Assembly (NCBI GenBank): GCA_016703745.1
Contig: JADJBK010000006.1
Span: forward strand, 2,046,001 to 2,110,000
DNA length: 64,000 nt
Origin: Nitrosomonas sp.
GTDB taxonomy: Bacteria > Pseudomonadota > Gammaproteobacteria > Burkholderiales > Nitrosomonadaceae
Direction: 5' to 3'
Both the position numbers and the translations under genes were made by a program. The notes under the pieces were generated by a model. The model saw only the letters and a list, made by a program, of their open reading frames with translations, was not told where the DNA came from and did not search any database. Position 1 is the stretch's first letter, and every line of letters begins with the position of its first letter. Shown piece by piece: positions 25,705 through 34,934 of this stretch.

Positions 25705-26886
25705 CTAGCCAGCTGTTGCTGCATGGTCGGCCAATTGTGGCACCACCGTCATTCCAGAGCGTAATTTAATCAGATTATCGATAATCACACGATCACCATT
25801 CTTGAGACCATCAAGGATAATCCAGTCCTTGTCTGCCCAATCACCCGCCTGTACCGGTTGCATAATGACTTCATTGCGTTCGTTAACCAAATAAACGTGT
25901 TTACCGGTATCTCCGGCCAGTACGGCAGGCTGTGGGACGAGAAAAACATCTTGGTATTCTCCGCTCTGGATATGCACACGTACAAACTGGCCAGGCAGAA
26001 GTCTTCTATCTGGATTGGCAAACTCCGCGCGTAATTGTTGTGTTCCCAGCGTGGGGTCAATGCTGCTCGCGGCAAAATTGATTTTACCGGGAAGCGGATA
26101 AGTGCTGCCATCTGGCAAAATCAATCTGACGGAAGTGACTGTTTGCTCAGTCAACTGACCACCAAGCCTGAGCAGCTCATGATCGGACAGGCTAAAGCGC
26201 GCCCAGATTGGTGCAATCTGCTGAATGCTTGTCAAAAGACTATTTTGCGCCTCCACCAGCGAGCCTTCGGAAAGTCGAGCACGACCAGATACACCTGAGA
26301 CTGGAGCAGTCACCCGGGTATAAGACAGATTAAGCTGCGCCTGTTTGACGACTTCCAGTGCATTTTTTAATGTGGCTGTATTAATGGCAAGCGTAGTTGC
26401 AGCTGAGTCGAACATACGCTGACTGACAAATTTCTCAGCAAGCAGACGCTTCATCCGCTGAACTTCACGCTCGGCGTCAGTCACCATAGCCTGCTGTTCG
26501 GCGAACTGCGCCCGGGCACGCTGCAGTGCGATCTCATATGGAACCGGATCAATTAGAAAAAGTGGCTGATTGATTTCAACATCCACGCCTTCTTCATACA
26601 GATGCTTAAGCAGAATCCCCCCTACCCGTGGTCGCACCTCCACTTCTTTTGCACCTTCTATCTGACCGATAGTCTCAAAGATTCTGGGGGCATTAACTGA
26701 CAAGACTTTCATGACCGTTACCACAAGGAGATCCTGTTCTGCGGCAGTTTGATTCTCATCAGAATACGTACCAGAGCAGCCGCCCAACAACAAGATCGAC
26801 ATAAGCAGAAAATCAACCAACAAAAAACTATAAGTGCATGTGATACATCGCTGTTTTATATTTATGAATCTTATGATTAATTTCAT
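25705..26886 (-). CDS. RND periplasmic adaptor lipoprotein (AcrA/MexA class)
   Basis: A membrane-fusion protein of about 393 residues. A lipobox (LLGGC) after the hydrophobic N-terminus predicts a lipid anchor. Next come the split lipoyl domain (EVRPRVGGILLKHLYEEGVD and YTRVTAPVSGVSGRARLSEG) around a coiled-coil hairpin, then the beta-barrel and membrane-proximal parts. It is first in a two-gene operon with the pump. The start could be the ATG at 26886 or 26910; I choose 26886. It is divergent from iscR, whose IscR sites at 26938-26990 lie just upstream. Confidence 0.9.
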   Translation of the reverse strand: MKLIIRFINIKQRCITCTYSFLLVDFLLMSILLLGGCSGTYSDENQTAAEQDLLVVTVMKVLSVNAPRIFETIGQIEGAKEVEVRPRVGGILLKHLYEEGVDVEINQPLFLIDPVPYEIALQRARAQFAEQQAMVTDAEREVQRMKRLLAEKFVSQRMFDSAATTLAINTATLKNALEVVKQAQLNLSYTRVTAPVSGVSGRARLSEGSLVEAQNSLLTSIQQIAPIWARFSLSDHELLRLGGQLTEQTVTSVRLILPDGSTYPLPGKINFAASSIDPTLGTQQLRAEFANPDRRLLPGQFVRVHIQSGEYQDVFLVPQPAVLAGDTGKHVYLVNERNEVIMQPVQAGDWADKDWIILDGLKNGDRVIIDNLIKLRSGMTVVPQLADHAATAG

Positions 26887-26937
26887 AATTATCCGGTAAG
26901 TGAGTGTCATGATTTATAGCCAACATTTACAGCAAAT

Positions 26938-26962
26938 ATAGTTGACTAAATTTGTCTGGTAT
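26938..26962 (+). promoter_or_regulatory. IscR type-1 binding site 1
   Basis: A 25-bp site, ATAGTTGACT-AAATT-TGTCTGGTAT, that fits the E. coli type-1 IscR consensus (ATASYYGACT...AGTCRRSTAT) at almost every position. It overlaps the predicted -35 box of the iscR promoter. Confidence 0.85.
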
Positions 26963-26970
26963 TATATAGT
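26942..26970 (+). promoter_or_regulatory. Sigma-70 promoter of the iscR-suf operon
   Basis: TTGACT (26942-26947), a 17-base spacer and TATAGT (26965-26970) form a near-consensus promoter reading toward iscR. The -35 lies in IscR site 1 and the -10 at the edge of site 2, so bound IscR would block polymerase. Confidence 0.7.
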
Positions 26971-26990
26971 TGACAAAAATCATCGGGTAT
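26966..26990 (+). promoter_or_regulatory. IscR type-1 binding site 2
   Basis: A second 25-bp site with the same ends, ATAGTTGACA-AAAAT-CATCGGGTAT, starting 28 bases after site 1 on the same strand. The right half is a weaker match (CATCGGG for AGTCRRS). Confidence 0.75.
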
Positions 26991-27024
26991 ATTTTCAACT
27001 GTTCTATTGTACTAAGGAATTACA

Positions 27025-27492
27025 ATGCGACTGACAACAAAAGGAAGATTTGCGGTAACCGCGCTTCTGGATATTGCGATACGACACGGCAGTGGCCCCG
27101 TCTCCCTGGCAGACATCAGTGAGCGGCAAAAAATCTCATTATCTTATCTGGAGCAGTTATTTTCTAAATTGCGCCAGCGGAGATTGGTAGACAGCGTGCG
27201 CGGGCCGGGTGGCGGTTATTGCCTGGCAAAAGGACTGGATGAGGTATCCGTGGCCGACATCATTCTGGCGGTCGACGAGCCCATCGATAGCACCCAATGC
27301 GGCGGCAAGGAAAATTGCCTTGGCGACAGTAAATGTATGACGCACGATTTATGGGTAAAACTTAATGAAATCATATTCGACTATCTTAGCCACGTCACAT
27401 TGAAACGACTGGTAGATGAGCAAAGTCAGCGTGAATTACAGCGTGAACAGGCTGTTGTCAAACTTTACGATATGCGGGAAGCCGCCTTCTAA
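27025..27492 (+). CDS. iscR: Rrf2-family Fe-S regulator IscR
   Basis: A 155-residue [2Fe-2S] repressor that senses Fe-S cluster supply. The winged helix (MRLTTKGRFAVTALLDIAIR, SVRGPGGGYCLAKG) is followed by the cluster ligands Cys92, Cys98, Cys104 and His107, in the same positions as E. coli IscR. It is the first gene of the suf operon and has two type-1 sites in its own promoter, so it should repress the whole operon when clusters are plentiful. In E. coli it heads the isc operon instead. Confidence 0.94.
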   Translation: MRLTTKGRFAVTALLDIAIRHGSGPVSLADISERQKISLSYLEQLFSKLRQRRLVDSVRGPGGGYCLAKGLDEVSVADIILAVDEPIDSTQCGGKENCLGDSKCMTHDLWVKLNEIIFDYLSHVTLKRLVDEQSQRELQREQAVVKLYDMREAAF

Positions 27493-27512
27493 AAATAGAG
27501 TAACGAGGGCTT

Positions 27513-27854
27513 ATGACCATTACACTAACTGAACGCGCAGCTGATCAAATCCGGCGACAGCTGATCAAGCGTGATAAAGGGCTTGCTTTACGGCTCGGGG
27601 TTAAAAAATCAGGATGCTCTGGATTTTCTTATCTATTTGACTTCGCAGATGAAATTCTGGAAACAGATGAATTGTTCGAATCGAACGATGCCAAAATCGT
27701 CGTCAATCGGGCTGATTTATCTATTTTTGAAGGCGCCGAAATTGATTTTGTTCAGGAGGGTTTGAACAGCACATTTAAGTTTCGCAACCCGAATATTGAT
27801 AGCACATGCGGCTGCGGAGAAAGTTTCAGTCTTAAAAAGCAGGAAAAAATTTAG
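27513..27854 (+). CDS. sufA: A-type Fe-S carrier (SufA/IscA)
   Basis: A 113-residue HesB/IscA-type carrier that receives Fe-S clusters from the SufBCD scaffold and passes them on. The three ligand cysteines are Cys35 (KKSGCSGFSY), Cys99 and Cys101 (STCGCGESF). It lies between iscR and sufB with gaps of 20 and 11 bases. The name SufA is chosen from the operon; sequence alone cannot separate it from IscA. Confidence 0.92.
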   Translation: MTITLTERAADQIRRQLIKRDKGLALRLGVKKSGCSGFSYLFDFADEILETDELFESNDAKIVVNRADLSIFEGAEIDFVQEGLNSTFKFRNPNIDSTCGCGESFSLKKQEKI

Positions 27855-27865
27855 GAAATATAAAA

Positions 27866-29302
27866 ATGAGTGTTGCGCTACAACATTTGGTTAATCAACC
27901 ATACAAACACGGCTTCGTCACAAAAATCGAATCCGATGTCGCACCTAAAGGATTAAGCGAAGACACTATTCGATTAATCTCTTCCAAAAAAAATGAACCT
28001 GAGTGGCTGCTTGATTTCCGGTTGGAGGCTTACCGCAAATGGCTGAACATGACAGCCCCCACCTGGCAGAATGTCAATCACCCGGAAATCGATTTTCAGG
28101 CAATCAGCTATTATTCTGCACCCAAACCAAAGCAGAAACTGGCCAGCATGGATGAGGTTGATCCAGAATTACTCCGCACCTTTGAGAAATTGGGGGTGCC
28201 GATGCATGAGCGTGCCGCACTGGCTGGCGTAGCTGTGGATGTCATTTTTGATAGCGTATCGGTCGCCACCACCTACAAGGAAAAACTGGCAGAAGTAGGT
28301 ATCATTTTTTGCTCAATTTCGGAAGCGGTACACAATCATCCGGAGTTAATCAAACAGTATCTAGGCACTGTTGTTCCACCAGGCGATAACTTTTATGCGG
28401 CTCTTAATTCGGCGGTCTTTACGGATGGCTCGTTCTGTTTCATTCCCAGGGGCGTGAAGTGTCCGATGGATTTATCCACCTATTTTCGTATCAATACCGA
28501 AGAATCCGGACAGTTCGAACGCACCCTGATCATTGCGGAAGAAGGTGCGTCTGTTTCCTATCTGGAAGGCTGCACCGCGCCACGCTTTGACACCAATCAG
28601 CTGCATGCCGCTGTAGTCGAACTGGTCGCCCTGGATGACGCTGATATCAAATACTCAACCGTACAAAATTGGTACGCTGGCGACGAAAATGGAATAGGAG
28701 GTATCTACAACTTTGTGACCAAACGTGGTCTGGCAAAAGGACGTAATTCCCGCATATCGTGGACACAAGTCGAAACTGGTTCGGCGATCACCTGGAAATA
28801 TCCGTCTTGCATCTTGCGTGGAGAAAACTCAGTAGGAGAATTTTATTCGGTTGCGGTAACCAACAATTATCAACAAGCAGATACCGGCACCAAAATGGTG
28901 CATATCGGCGCCAATACCCGCAGCACTATTGTCAGCAAGGGGATTGCAGCTGGCCACTCCAATAGCAGCTATCGCGGCCTGGTCAGAATGGCGCCTACCG
29001 CAACAAATGCGCGCAATTATTCTCAATGTGATTCCATGTTGATTGGTAATCAATGTGGCGCACACACCTTTCCCTACATACAGGTAAAAAACAATAGTGC
29101 GCACGTCGAACATGAAGCATCTACCTCCAAGATTGGTGAGGATCAATTATTTTATTTTGCACAACGCGGTATCGATGCCGAGGAAGCCGTATCAATGATT
29201 ATTAATGGATTCTGTAAAGAAGTTTTTCAGCAGTTACCCATGGAGTTCGCTGTGGAGGCGACCAAACTTCTCAGCTTCAAGCTGGAAGGGAGCGTAGGAT
29301 GA
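27866..29302 (+). CDS. sufB: Fe-S assembly scaffold SufB
   Basis: A 478-residue beta-helix scaffold subunit on which the nascent cluster is built, in complex with SufC and SufD. The conserved C-terminal core is easy to see (CDSMLIGNQCGAHTFPYIQV and HEASTSKIGEDQLFYFAQRG), with the functional Cys in the NQCGAHTFPY segment. Full length. Its last four bases overlap the sufC start (ATGA), which suggests translational coupling. Confidence 0.96.
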   Translation: MSVALQHLVNQPYKHGFVTKIESDVAPKGLSEDTIRLISSKKNEPEWLLDFRLEAYRKWLNMTAPTWQNVNHPEIDFQAISYYSAPKPKQKLASMDEVDPELLRTFEKLGVPMHERAALAGVAVDVIFDSVSVATTYKEKLAEVGIIFCSISEAVHNHPELIKQYLGTVVPPGDNFYAALNSAVFTDGSFCFIPRGVKCPMDLSTYFRINTEESGQFERTLIIAEEGASVSYLEGCTAPRFDTNQLHAAVVELVALDDADIKYSTVQNWYAGDENGIGGIYNFVTKRGLAKGRNSRISWTQVETGSAITWKYPSCILRGENSVGEFYSVAVTNNYQQADTGTKMVHIGANTRSTIVSKGIAAGHSNSSYRGLVRMAPTATNARNYSQCDSMLIGNQCGAHTFPYIQVKNNSAHVEHEASTSKIGEDQLFYFAQRGIDAEEAVSMIINGFCKEVFQQLPMEFAVEATKLLSFKLEGSVG

Positions 29303-30093
29303 TTCGCGCTGATAGCAATGTCTTGCTGGAAGTTCATGACTTACATGCCAATATTGAAGATACCGAAATCCTCAAAGGACTGAACCTTACCGTCAAGCAG
29401 GGCGAAATTCATGCCATCATGGGGCTGAATGGTTCCGGCAAAAGTACTTTTGCCAAAGTTCTGGCTGGACATCCCGCCTACAGAATGACGCGTGGCGAAA
29501 TTCTGTTTAATGGGGTGGATATCACGAGTCTCGCACCAGAGGAAAGATCTCGTGCTGGGCTGTTTCTGGCTTTTCAGTATCCGGTTGAAATTCCAGGAGT
29601 GGCTAATGATCAGTTTTTACGCCTGGCTTACAATACCGTGCAGGGACAACGTGGTAAAGAAGAATTGGATCCACTTGAGTTTGATGACTTTGTTCGAGAA
29701 AAAATGAAACTGCTCGACATGAGTCCAAGTTTTCTTGATCGCAGTGTCAATGAAGGATTCTCTGGCGGCGAGAAAAAACGTAATGAGATTCTGCAAATGG
29801 CCCTGCTGGAGCCTATGCTTGCTGTGCTCGATGAAACGGATTCTGGTCTCGATATTGATGCCCTCAGAATTGTGGCAAAGGGCGTTAATCAACTTGCCAA
29901 TCAGGATAATGCCATGATTTTGGTGACCCATTATCAACGCTTGCTCGACTACATCGAACCTGATTACGTGCATGTAATGGAAGCTGGGCGGATTATCAAA
30001 ACGAGTGGCAAAGAGCTCGCGCTTGAACTTGAAGCGCGTGGTTACGACTGGGTAAGTAGCGATAAAACCCAAACGCATGGAGCGCGGTCATGA
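29299..30093 (+). CDS. sufC: Fe-S assembly ATPase SufC
   Basis: A 264-residue ABC-type ATPase without membrane domain that drives the SufBCD complex. Walker A is GLNGSGKST, the signature motif is SGGEKKRNE and Walker B is LAVLDETDSGLDID, followed by the switch His in VTHYQRLL. It starts inside the sufB stop and overlaps sufD by four bases. Confidence 0.96.
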   Translation: MIRADSNVLLEVHDLHANIEDTEILKGLNLTVKQGEIHAIMGLNGSGKSTFAKVLAGHPAYRMTRGEILFNGVDITSLAPEERSRAGLFLAFQYPVEIPGVANDQFLRLAYNTVQGQRGKEELDPLEFDDFVREKMKLLDMSPSFLDRSVNEGFSGGEKKRNEILQMALLEPMLAVLDETDSGLDIDALRIVAKGVNQLANQDNAMILVTHYQRLLDYIEPDYVHVMEAGRIIKTSGKELALELEARGYDWVSSDKTQTHGARS

Positions 30094-31403
30094 ACCCACT
30101 CATCAAGGATGATTCCTTTCAGCAATGGATCGCGTCCTGGAATTCCGGAAAAATAACGACCCCCGGTCATTCAGCCAGCTATCTGGATCAACTGCGTACA
30201 AGCGCACTTGATCACATCGCCACTCTTAAATTCCCATCAACACGGGATGAGGAATGGCGCTTTACTGACATCACCCCGCTGAAACACGTAGCTTTCAAGC
30301 AGCCCTCCGCTGTGACGGAATTGACTACGAACGATCTTTCACAATATTTTGTTGATGAATCGGTTATTCGGGTGGTATTCGTGGATGGTCAGTACACGCC
30401 CGGATTATCAAGTATTACTGCTCAGCACGGCGTGATGATCGACAGTCTATCCAAACTGACGGCAGAGAACGCTTCAGCCGTAACTCAGCATCTGGGGCGG
30501 TTCGCCGAGTATCGTGACAATGCTTTTGTGGCACTCAATACTGCTTTTATGCAAGAAGGCGCGGGTATTATTATTTCGGAAGATATTACGGTCAGTGCAC
30601 CGATCCACGTTTTATTTGTAGCCACCCAGCAGGGGGTGACAACCTGCCCTCGCTGCCTGCTGATCGCGGGTACTGGTTCCCGTATTACCTTGGTTGAAGA
30701 GTATCTGGCATTGACAGATTGTGCTTATACAACCAATGCGGTCGTCGAAGTGCAACTTGCTGATTCTGCCAACGTCGAACATATACGCCTGCAACGGGAA
30801 GGCCATAAGGCTTTTCATGTCGCCCATACCAGCGTACAGGTAGCGCATGCCGCCAGTTATCAGTCAGTCAGCATTGCCTTGGGCGCACAAATTTCGCGCT
30901 TTGATCAGCGCATTTCTCTTGCTGACCAACATGCGCAATGCGGTGTGGATGGATTGACGTTAATTTCAGGTCAGCAGTTAGCCGATACGCATACATGGAT
31001 CGATCACATCAAACCCCAAGCCACCAGTCGACAACTTCACAAATGCATTGCAGATGACCATGCTCGCGCAGTGTTCAGCGGAAAAATTATCGTGCACGCA
31101 GATGCGCAGCAGACCAATGCCAGACAGATGAACCGCAATTTATTGTTGTCAAGCAAAGCAAGTGTGGATACCAAGCCACAGCTTGAAATTTTTGCTGATG
31201 ACGTAAAATGCTCGCATGGCGCCACGGTAGGTCAGCTGGATCAGGATGCGCTGTTTTATCTGCAAAGCAGAGGGCTGGATCTGACCAGCGCGCGTAATTT
31301 ACTGACTTACGCCTTTGGTGCAGAGGTAATTGAATTTATTCCCGTAGACTCTGTTAAGCAGCAGCTTGCGGATTTAATTCTCACCAAAACACAAATCCAT
31401 TAA
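30090..31403 (+). CDS. sufD: Fe-S assembly protein SufD
   Basis: A 437-residue paralogue of SufB that forms the SufBC2D complex and assists iron entry. The conserved C-terminal motif KCSHGATVGQLDQDALFYLQ contains the His matching E. coli SufD His360. The N-terminal helical part (DEEWRFTDITPLKH) is also standard. It overlaps sufC and is followed 3 bases later by sufS. Confidence 0.95.
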   Translation: MNPLIKDDSFQQWIASWNSGKITTPGHSASYLDQLRTSALDHIATLKFPSTRDEEWRFTDITPLKHVAFKQPSAVTELTTNDLSQYFVDESVIRVVFVDGQYTPGLSSITAQHGVMIDSLSKLTAENASAVTQHLGRFAEYRDNAFVALNTAFMQEGAGIIISEDITVSAPIHVLFVATQQGVTTCPRCLLIAGTGSRITLVEEYLALTDCAYTTNAVVEVQLADSANVEHIRLQREGHKAFHVAHTSVQVAHAASYQSVSIALGAQISRFDQRISLADQHAQCGVDGLTLISGQQLADTHTWIDHIKPQATSRQLHKCIADDHARAVFSGKIIVHADAQQTNARQMNRNLLLSSKASVDTKPQLEIFADDVKCSHGATVGQLDQDALFYLQSRGLDLTSARNLLTYAFGAEVIEFIPVDSVKQQLADLILTKTQIH

Positions 31404-31406
31404 ATC

Positions 31407-32672
31407 ATGAAAATTGTTGATGCATTACTGACACCTGCCATGCGGCACTCGGGAACAGAGTTAGCGCAACTGCGTGCGGATTTTCCGATTCTCTCCACCA
31501 AGGTAGCAGGAAAACCGCTCGTCTACCTGGATAATGCCGCCTCCAGCCAGATGCCACAACCTGTGATCGATTGCCTGGTTCGTTATCAAACTACTCAACA
31601 TGCCAATATTCATCGTGCAGTGCATCACCTGTCCGAACTTGCTACGCATGAGTATGAAGCCGCACGACATAAATTACAGCACTTCATCGGCGCCAGGGAA
31701 GCACGCGAAGTAATTTTTACCAGCGGAACAACGGAAGGCATTAATCTGGTGATGCATGGTTACGGGCGTAAGTTTATTAATCAGAATGATGAGATCATTT
31801 TGACAACACTTGAACATCATTCAAACATCGTTCCCTGGCAGATGCTGGCGGAAGAGAAAGGTGCACATATTCGGGTAGTGCCGATCAATGATGCAGGAGA
31901 ATTGTTGCTGGATGAGTATCAGCGACTATTCAATGCCAATACTCGTTTTGTCGCGCTGTCGCATGTCTCCAATGCACTAGGCACTATCAACCCGGCCAAA
32001 GAAATGATTGCCATTGCCCATAAGCATGGGGTGCCCGTTTTGATCGATGGCGCACAGGCCGCGCCGCATATGCAGATTGACGTGCAGGCGCTGGATTGTG
32101 ACTTTTATACATTCTCGGCACATAAGATGTGTGGCCCAACTGGTATTGGCGTACTCTACGGTAAGGCACACCTGCTGGAATCGATGCAACCTTTCAAAGG
32201 GGGGGGCGACATGATTGCTTCGGTCTCCTTCGAACAAACTATTTATAACGAACTGCCCTATAAATTTGAAGCGGGTACACCACCCATCATGGCGGCAATT
32301 GGGTTTGGCGCCGCAATCGACTACCTCAATGAGGTGGGCATTAGTAAGATAGCTGCCTTTGAGCACGAGTTACTGGTTTATGCAACTGAGGCAATCAACT
32401 CCATTCCCGGTGTTTGCATTATTGGTGATAACTCACAGAAAGTGGCGGTGATATCATTCACGATTGATGGCATTCACCCACACGATGTTGGCACGTTGTT
32501 AAATGAGGAGGGTGTAGCGGTCAGAACGGGACATCATTGCGCACAGCCGATTATGCAACGTTTTAATATCCCGGCCACTTCCCGGGCTTCATTTTCTTTT
32601 TACAATACTAAAAATGAGATCGATACTCTGGCTGCAGGAATTCGATCCGTACAAAAGGTCTTCGCACTATGA
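31407..32672 (+). CDS. sufS: Cysteine desulfurase SufS
   Basis: A 421-residue PLP enzyme that takes sulfur from L-cysteine for cluster assembly. The PLP-binding Lys is Lys240 (TFSAHKMCGPTG). The active-site Cys is Cys378 in the RTGHHCAQP motif typical of type II (SufS) desulfurases. The start codon is the ATG at 31407; conserved sequence begins at about residue 20 (LRADFPILSTKVAGKPLVYLDNAA). It overlaps sufU by four bases. Confidence 0.95.
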   Translation: MKIVDALLTPAMRHSGTELAQLRADFPILSTKVAGKPLVYLDNAASSQMPQPVIDCLVRYQTTQHANIHRAVHHLSELATHEYEAARHKLQHFIGAREAREVIFTSGTTEGINLVMHGYGRKFINQNDEIILTTLEHHSNIVPWQMLAEEKGAHIRVVPINDAGELLLDEYQRLFNANTRFVALSHVSNALGTINPAKEMIAIAHKHGVPVLIDGAQAAPHMQIDVQALDCDFYTFSAHKMCGPTGIGVLYGKAHLLESMQPFKGGGDMIASVSFEQTIYNELPYKFEAGTPPIMAAIGFGAAIDYLNEVGISKIAAFEHELLVYATEAINSIPGVCIIGDNSQKVAVISFTIDGIHPHDVGTLLNEEGVAVRTGHHCAQPIMQRFNIPATSRASFSFYNTKNEIDTLAAGIRSVQKVFAL

Positions 32673-33160
32673 GTCTACAATCTATTTACCAGGAAGTTAT
32701 TCTGGATCACAACCGGAAACCACGACACTACGGTTCGCTTGAACATCCCACTCATCATGCCTTGGGCCATAATCCCCTGTGTGGCGACAAGATCCATGTT
32801 GACTTGAAAATCCAGAATGAAATAATTGATCAAATTGCCTTCCACGGAGAGTCATGTGCGATCTGTAAAGCATCTTGCTCGATGATGGCCGCAACCGTTA
32901 AGGGGAAATCTTGCCAGGAAGCAGAAACCCTTGTTCAGGAATTTCGTAAAATGCTTGTAAGTGGCGCAGACGCGGAAAGTCTGGAACATCTTGGGCGACT
33001 GAAAGTATTGGCTGGTGTACGCGAATTACCGACCCGGGTCAAGTGCGCAACTTTGCCATGGCATACACTGCATGCTGCGATGAATTCCGTTGTCAGCGTC
33101 TCAACAGAAGAAAAAACAAAAAAAGAAACCAGCAACTCAGTACAATTTGCTACCAGTTAG
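32669..33160 (+). CDS. sufU: SufU-type sulfur acceptor/scaffold protein
   Basis: A 163-residue IscU-fold protein of the SufU type, which accepts sulfur from SufS. Metal or sulfur ligands: Cys38 and Asp40 (NPLCGDKI), Cys63 (ESCAICKASCSMM) and Cys126 (RVKCATLPW). The segment between Cys63 and Cys126 has the insertion that distinguishes SufU from IscU. A charged tail (TEEKTKKETSN) extends past the usual end. No sufE is in the operon, so SufU probably does that job. Confidence 0.92.
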   Translation: MSLQSIYQEVILDHNRKPRHYGSLEHPTHHALGHNPLCGDKIHVDLKIQNEIIDQIAFHGESCAICKASCSMMAATVKGKSCQEAETLVQEFRKMLVSGADAESLEHLGRLKVLAGVRELPTRVKCATLPWHTLHAAMNSVVSVSTEEKTKKETSNSVQFATS

Positions 33161-33170
33161 TGAGTAACCT

Positions 33171-33731
33171 ATGCCAAAAATTGCCGAAATTGAGGGAACA
33201 CCCAATCCCAACGCACTGAAATTCATCCTGAAAGAACCCCTCACTTGGGGAATCGTTCGTTCTTATGAAAATGCCGAGCAGGCTGAGGGCGACCCCCTTG
33301 CAAATGCATTATTCGAAATTGATCATATTACCAATGTGTTCTATGTAGACCGCTGGATTACCATTACCCAGGATGGCGAGGCGAACTGGCAGGATTTGGC
33401 ACGTGCTGTTGCTGATCCAATCCGGGCAGCGCCAGCAGCGACTGCAGAATCAGCAGTTGCAGTAGCAGCGGCAAACGAAACACTCTCCAATCTCAGTGAG
33501 ACAGATCAACAACGACTGCAGAAGATTAATATCTTATTGGATGAAGAAGTCAGGCCATTTTTACAGAGTGATGGTGGTGATCTTCATATACTGGGGCTTG
33601 AGGAGAATATTTTGCGCATTCACTATCAAGGTGCCTGCGGGACTTGTCCGAGCTCAATCAGCGGCACACTGAGAGGAATAGAACAACTGCTGAGAACTAT
33701 CGAACCGGATTTAAGAGTAGTGGCTGCATAA
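33171..33731 (+). CDS. Nfu-type Fe-S carrier
   Basis: A 186-residue two-domain protein: an Nfu N-terminal domain (residues about 4-88, EIEGTPNPNALKFIL), an Ala-rich linker (about 90-115) and a NifU-like C-terminal domain with the cluster-binding CxxC in GACGTCPSS. Nfu proteins deliver [4Fe-4S] clusters to target enzymes. It is the last gene of the suf operon, 10 bases after sufU, and is followed by a convergent gene. Confidence 0.9.
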   Translation: MPKIAEIEGTPNPNALKFILKEPLTWGIVRSYENAEQAEGDPLANALFEIDHITNVFYVDRWITITQDGEANWQDLARAVADPIRAAPAATAESAVAVAAANETLSNLSETDQQRLQKINILLDEEVRPFLQSDGGDLHILGLEENILRIHYQGACGTCPSSISGTLRGIEQLLRTIEPDLRVVAA

Positions 33732-33766
33732 ACGCATCATGTCGCACGAGTTAACCAAAAATACCC

Positions 33767-34798
33767 TCAAGATAAATGCTGTATGTACCATTCCATTGCT
33801 TGCCTGAGCCCCTGATCAACCTGATGTGTCGGGACATAACCCAATAATTGAGCGGCTTTACTGATATCCGCTTGCGAGTGCCTGACATCGCCAACGCGGT
33901 AATCACGATAAACCGGCTGATGATCCCGCAAGTGTGGAAACTGATCGACCAGCAGAGTCTGCATCATGGCGTAAAGCTGATTAAGACTGGAACGAGCGTT
34001 GACAGCAATATTATAAACCTGGTTGATCGCGTTATCATTCGTTGCTAACGCAGCCAACATATTGGCTTGCACCGCATTCTCCACATAACAGAAATCGCGA
34101 CTGGTTTCGCCATCTCCATTAATATAAAGTGACTGGTTCTTGATCAGTGCAGCAATCCATTGTGGAATGACTGCCGCGTAGGCACCTTCCGGGTCTTGTC
34201 GTGGGCCAAAAATATTGAAATAACGCAACCCGATCGATTGGGTGTCATAACAACGAAAAAATACATCCGCATACAATTCATTTACATATTTGGTAACAGC
34301 GTAAGGCGAAAGAGGGCGTCCAATGACTGATTCCACTTTGGGCAAATCCGGATGATCACCGTAAGTAGAGCTGGACGCAGCATAGACAAAGCGTCTGACT
34401 TTAGCATCGCGCGCAGCCACCAGCATGTTGACAAATCCAGAGATATTGTTCTCATTTGTCAGAATGGGATCTTCTATTGATCGCGGAACCGACCCAAGCG
34501 CAGCCTGATGTAAAACGAAATCCACATTCTTGCAAGCCTGCTGGCAAGATACCAAATCGCGAATATCTCCCCTGATAAAATCGAAGTTTGACCAGGCATC
34601 CGCAGTTACTGCAGCTTTTACCTGATCCAGATTATGCTGATAACCGGTTGCAAAATTATCCAGCCCGGTTACTCGTTGATTCAATTTAAGCAATGCTTCC
34701 AGGATATTGGAACCGATAAAACCAGCAACCCCCGTCACCAGCCAGTGATAGCGGTTTTCCAGAAGATGTTGTTGCGTCTGTTGATAATGATTTGTCAT
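33767..34798 (-). CDS. UDP-N-acetylhexosamine 4-epimerase (WbpP/TviC-like)
   Basis: A 343-residue extended short-chain dehydrogenase. The NAD-binding motif is TGVAGFIGSN and the catalytic motif is SPYAVTKYVNE (YxxxK). FGPRQDPEGAYAAVIP and NGDGETSRDFCYV are conserved in the WbpP/TviC group, which interconverts UDP-GlcNAc and UDP-GalNAc or their uronic acids. It lies next to and co-directional with the UDP-HexNAc dehydrogenase, so the two probably make a UDP-N-acetylhexosaminuronic acid for a capsule or exopolysaccharide. Confidence 0.88.
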   Translation of the reverse strand: MTNHYQQTQQHLLENRYHWLVTGVAGFIGSNILEALLKLNQRVTGLDNFATGYQHNLDQVKAAVTADAWSNFDFIRGDIRDLVSCQQACKNVDFVLHQAALGSVPRSIEDPILTNENNISGFVNMLVAARDAKVRRFVYAASSSTYGDHPDLPKVESVIGRPLSPYAVTKYVNELYADVFFRCYDTQSIGLRYFNIFGPRQDPEGAYAAVIPQWIAALIKNQSLYINGDGETSRDFCYVENAVQANMLAALATNDNAINQVYNIAVNARSSLNQLYAMMQTLLVDQFPHLRDHQPVYRDYRVGDVRHSQADISKAAQLLGYVPTHQVDQGLRQAMEWYIQHLS

Positions 34799-34934
34799 GA
34801 ATTTTTCTGAAATATATTAAAAAAACTACTCAGGATAGACTTTGCAAGTTCAGACACAAACAAACTACAATGAAATATTCTTTGCAAACAACAATATATC
34901 GTGACAAAATCAGATTTACAGAAATAGCCTTTAA

